Of a stretch of DNA of 44,797 nt, positions 42,523-44,797 are shown one piece after another. Origin of the DNA: JBHPCZ01 sp042573625 (GTDB taxonomy: Bacteria > Desulfobacterota > Desulfobacteria > Desulfobacterales > UBA11574); NCBI GenBank assembly GCA_042573625.1, contig JBHPCZ010000016.1, positions 1 through 44,797 on the forward strand, given 5' to 3'. The notes under the pieces were generated by a model. It was not told where the DNA came from. It saw nothing but the letters and a program-made list of their open reading frames with translations, and searched no databases. Every line of letters starts with the position of its first letter. Within the stretch, counting starts at the first letter, position 1. Both the position numbers and the translations under genes were made by a program.

Positions 42523-42691
42523 GGCAGTATCAATTACCCTCTGATTGATAGAACTGGTTTCAAAACCTTATAGTGAAGCCGCTTTGCTGTTTTTGAAATA
42601 TTTAAAACCTCTGTAATAATAATCAGTCATTCGCAGTATACAAGAATGAGGTGCCGTACTTGAAATATTGAAAAGGTTTTTTTCATCTAAG

Positions 42692-43468
42692 TCAGTGAAA
42701 CAGTCCGTCCGGTTTTCGGTTTTGGTATTCAGGTTTGGATCCCCTGTTGAAGAATTGTCGGACATATTGATTTTGACTGTTCTCTTTAAGATATTTCGGA
42801 TCTCCTTCCGCGATGATTCCTTTTTCACGTTTATCCAACATGATCACCCGCTCGGCAACGGAAAAAATGCTTTCAAGTTCGTGGGTAACGATAATGATGG
42901 TTGTTCCCATACTACGATTGATGTGCAAAATAAGCGCATCAATTTCTGCGGATGTTACAGGGTCCAGACCGGCTGACGGCTCATCCAAAAATAGAATTTT
43001 GGGATTCAATGCCAGCGCCCGTGCCAGTCCGGCCCGCTTTTTCATTCCGCCGCTGAGTTCGGAAGGCAGGTGATTTTCGAATCCGCCCAGATCGACCATG
43101 CAGAGTTTCATTCGTACGAGATTGTGGATCGCATTTTTGGGAAGGTCGGTATATTCCTCCATGGCGAGAGCGACATTTTCTGCAACGGTCATGGAGCCGA
43201 AAAGGGCGCTTCCCTGAAACAGGACCGATATTTTTCTTAGGGTCTTATGATAGTCCGTATCATCACATGAAGTGATGTCAACACCATCAATAAACACCTC
43301 GCCGGAAAAGGCACTGTCAAGCCCGACCATGTGTCTTAACAGGGTGCTTTTCCCACATCCGCTGCCGCCGAGAATTACAAAAACTTCATTCTCGAATACA
43401 TCAAAACTGACATCGTCGAGAATAACTTCCTCATCGTATCGGGCCACAAGGTTTTTTACACGAGCCAC
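42692..43468 (-). CDS. mlaF: MlaF-type ABC transporter ATP-binding protein
   Basis: This 258-residue ABC ATPase has Walker A GGSGCGKSTLL, signature LSGGMKKRAGLARAL, Walker B ILFLDEPSAGLD and switch His in VTHELES. The KKRAGLARA form and DPVTSAEID are typical of MlaF/MkL ATPases. It powers lipid transport with the permease encoded on the opposite strand to the right. An in-frame TGA directly precedes the GTG at 43468, so the N-terminus cannot be longer. There is no good ribosome binding site. It diverges from the small ORF at 43492 with a spacer of only 23 bases. Confidence 0.94.
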   Translation of the reverse strand: MARVKNLVARYDEEVILDDVSFDVFENEVFVILGGSGCGKSTLLRHMVGLDSAFSGEVFIDGVDITSCDDTDYHKTLRKISVLFQGSALFGSMTVAENVALAMEEYTDLPKNAIHNLVRMKLCMVDLGGFENHLPSELSGGMKKRAGLARALALNPKILFLDEPSAGLDPVTSAEIDALILHINRSMGTTIIIVTHELESIFSVAERVIMLDKREKGIIAEGDPKYLKENSQNQYVRQFFNRGSKPEYQNRKPDGLFH

Positions 43469-43491
43469 TCATCGGATCTGAAAGGCATCAA

Positions 43492-43710
43492 TTGGAACCT
43501 TTAACAAAAAAGATCGGAACTAGCGGATCATACAAAAAAAAGCAAGCTTTTAAATACAGGTTCGATTTTGAAGTCGGTTATCTCATCAAAAGCCCCTGTA
43601 AAGAATGTGAAGTGCGAAAACAGTTTCCCGAGTGTGTAGATGATTGCAGCATGCTGGACAAAATACATACCCTTTTATCTGAAGTCGTATCGTGTACCAG
43701 AAGATTTTAA
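43492..43710 (+). CDS. Small Cys-rich hypothetical protein
   Basis: This is a 72-residue basic protein with a cysteine cluster SPCKECEVRKQFPECVDDCSML (residues 34-56) and a later Cys. The C-x2-C...C-x3-C pattern could bind zinc or an Fe-S cluster. TTG start with AAAGG 6 bases upstream. It ends 75 bases before the permease gene, in the same direction, so it may be its leader gene. I do not recognise a family. The ORF could be chance, but the ordered cysteines argue for a real gene. Confidence 0.6.
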   Translation: MEPLTKKIGTSGSYKKKQAFKYRFDFEVGYLIKSPCKECEVRKQFPECVDDCSMLDKIHTLLSEVVSCTRRF

Positions 43711-43785
43711 TCTACTGAACCCTTCGCCCGGATCTCTTGTGAAGGATTTATCCGACCGCCGATAATAATTCAATATCATCTATAT

Positions 43786-44797
43786 ATGAGAGCATCCGAG
43801 AAATTACCATCCAGGCTTTTTGACGTCTCTGAAAAGGAAAAGGGGGAGATGCTGGTACAGTTGAACGGCAGCATTGATCTTAAAACCTCGGCGTCCATTT
43901 TGAAACAGCTTCATTCCGAAATCAAAGCAAAACCACCTTCTTCCCTGACTTTAGATCTTGATCGGGTGACCTATTTTGACGATTTTGGCGCACTTCTCCT
44001 TTTTGAGTTGCGAAATGAGATGACAACCCAAAACGGGAGTTTCAAACTTATTAATGTGCCTGACAAAGCACAAGAAATCCTGTCTCTGATTAATTTTGAC
44101 TCCCATAATGAGTGTTTTCTGGTTGAAAAAAGAAGACCGGAAAACGTTATTGTGCAAATTGGCGAGTCAACGCTACGAGAAGCATACAATATAAAGTTTT
44201 TGATTGCCTTTATCGGTTCTGTGTTTCTGTCATTTCTTCATATCTTCCGTCATCCAAAATCACTCCGTATCGATGACATCGTCGTAAACATGGAAAGAAC
44301 CGGCGTCAACGCCTTGCCGATCGTCGGCCTGATCAGCTTGCTTCTGGGGCTGGTCATGGCATTCACGTCAGCCCTTCAGCTCAGACAGTTTGGGGCCAGT
44401 ATATACGTTGCGACTCTGGTTGCGCTGGCAATGGTTTCGGAACTGGGACCGATAATAACGGCCATCGTTGTTGCCGGCAGATCCGGTTCTGCTTTTGCCG
44501 CGGAAATCGGAACTATGAAAATTTCCGAAGAGATTGACGCTCTCGTCACCATGGGATTTGATCCAACCCTTTTTTTGGCCGTTCCAAGGATCGTTGCATC
44601 CATTATCGTGGTCCCACTCCTGACCCTCTTTTCAGATATCTTTTCCATTGCCGGCGGACTGATCGTAGGGGTAACCATGCTTGATTTGACTGCAAGTGCC
44701 TATATTTCCAAGACCATTGAAACCCTCACCTTTTTTGAAGTCTCGTGGGGAATGGGAAAAAGCGTGGTCTTTGCCTTTCTTGTTTCCGGGATCGGGT
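43786..44797 (+). CDS. mlaE: STAS domain-MlaE permease fusion (3' end off window)
   Basis: 337 residues are visible. Residues 15-115 are a STAS (anti-sigma antagonist-like, MlaB) domain: LVQLNGSIDLKTSASILKQL and LTLDLDRVTYFDDFGALLLFEL. The MlaE permease domain follows with membrane segments beginning FLIAFIGSVFLSFLHIF. It shows the family pattern GLVMAFTSALQLRQFGASIYV, ELGPIITAIVVAGRSGSAFAAEIGTMKISEEIDAL and MGFDPTLFLAVPRIVAS. It would move phospholipid across the inner membrane with the MlaF and MCE proteins encoded divergently. In E. coli MlaB is separate; here it is joined to the permease. Confidence 0.93.
   Translation, partial: MRASEKLPSRLFDVSEKEKGEMLVQLNGSIDLKTSASILKQLHSEIKAKPPSSLTLDLDRVTYFDDFGALLLFELRNEMTTQNGSFKLINVPDKAQEILSLINFDSHNECFLVEKRRPENVIVQIGESTLREAYNIKFLIAFIGSVFLSFLHIFRHPKSLRIDDIVVNMERTGVNALPIVGLISLLLGLVMAFTSALQLRQFGASIYVATLVALAMVSELGPIITAIVVAGRSGSAFAAEIGTMKISEEIDALVTMGFDPTLFLAVPRIVASIIVVPLLTLFSDIFSIAGGLIVGVTMLDLTASAYISKTIETLTFFEVSWGMGKSVVFAFLVSGIG

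Overview
The window reads as chromosomal DNA from a deltaproteobacterium (Desulfobacterota), most likely a relative of the sulfate-reducing Desulfobacterales. This is inferred from gene content, from moderate GC, from AGGAGG-type ribosome binding sites with frequent TTG and GTG starts, and from repeat families in the intergenic spaces. No rRNA, tRNA, CRISPR array, prophage or intact insertion sequence was found. Almost everything looks like ordinary chromosomal genes, with one secondary-lipid/polyketide locus at the left edge.

Layout. (1) 1-5800 holds a large PfaA-like ketosynthase-acyltransferase protein that runs off the left edge, a divergent MerR-like regulator and a PfaD-type enoyl reductase. 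The spacer between regulator and synthase carries two near-identical dyad operators overlapping back-to-back promoters. (2) 6037-9490 holds a YkgJ-type cysteine-cluster protein, a cold-shock protein, XerD and an M24 peptidase. (3) 9991-14177 is a nucleotide-sugar operon: rfbD, a UDP-sugar dehydrogenase, galE and a CysQ-like phosphatase. (4) 14209-23549 is a vitamin B12 uptake island with two transcription units on the minus strand. One is receptor-exbB-exbD-tonB and the other is btuF-btuC-btuD. Each is preceded by its own cobalamin riboswitch with a nearly identical intrinsic terminator. A DegP/HtrA protease sits between them on the plus strand. (5) 23784-37291 carries RecBCD, with recC separated from recB-recD by purB and two uncharacterised genes, and fabH following recD. 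(6) 37657-39279 is pgi. (7) 39522-44797 is an Mla-like lipid transport locus in divergent halves. The ATPase, MCE protein, lipoprotein and a CNB-PAS membrane sensor are on the minus strand. A small Cys-rich ORF and a STAS-permease fusion (cut by the right edge) are on the plus strand.

How the genes work together. The B12 island gives a complete route from the outer membrane (TonB-dependent receptor powered by its own TonB-ExbB-ExbD) to the cytoplasm (BtuFCD), all switched off by cobalamin. The Pfa-like locus would make a long-chain lipid or polyketide under local control. The Mla-like genes would move phospholipid between membranes.

Between genes lie at least three families of dispersed repeats. 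One is an inverted-repeat element near 9515 and 27551, with related pieces near 3240 and 18743. A second is a foldback element of about 340 bp near 27027 and 37294. The third is a REP-like hairpin near 7084. The most interesting leads are the Pfa-like locus with its paired operators, the self-contained B12-controlled TonB system with an expanded second riboswitch, and the Mla-linked sensor that has no recognisable output domain.
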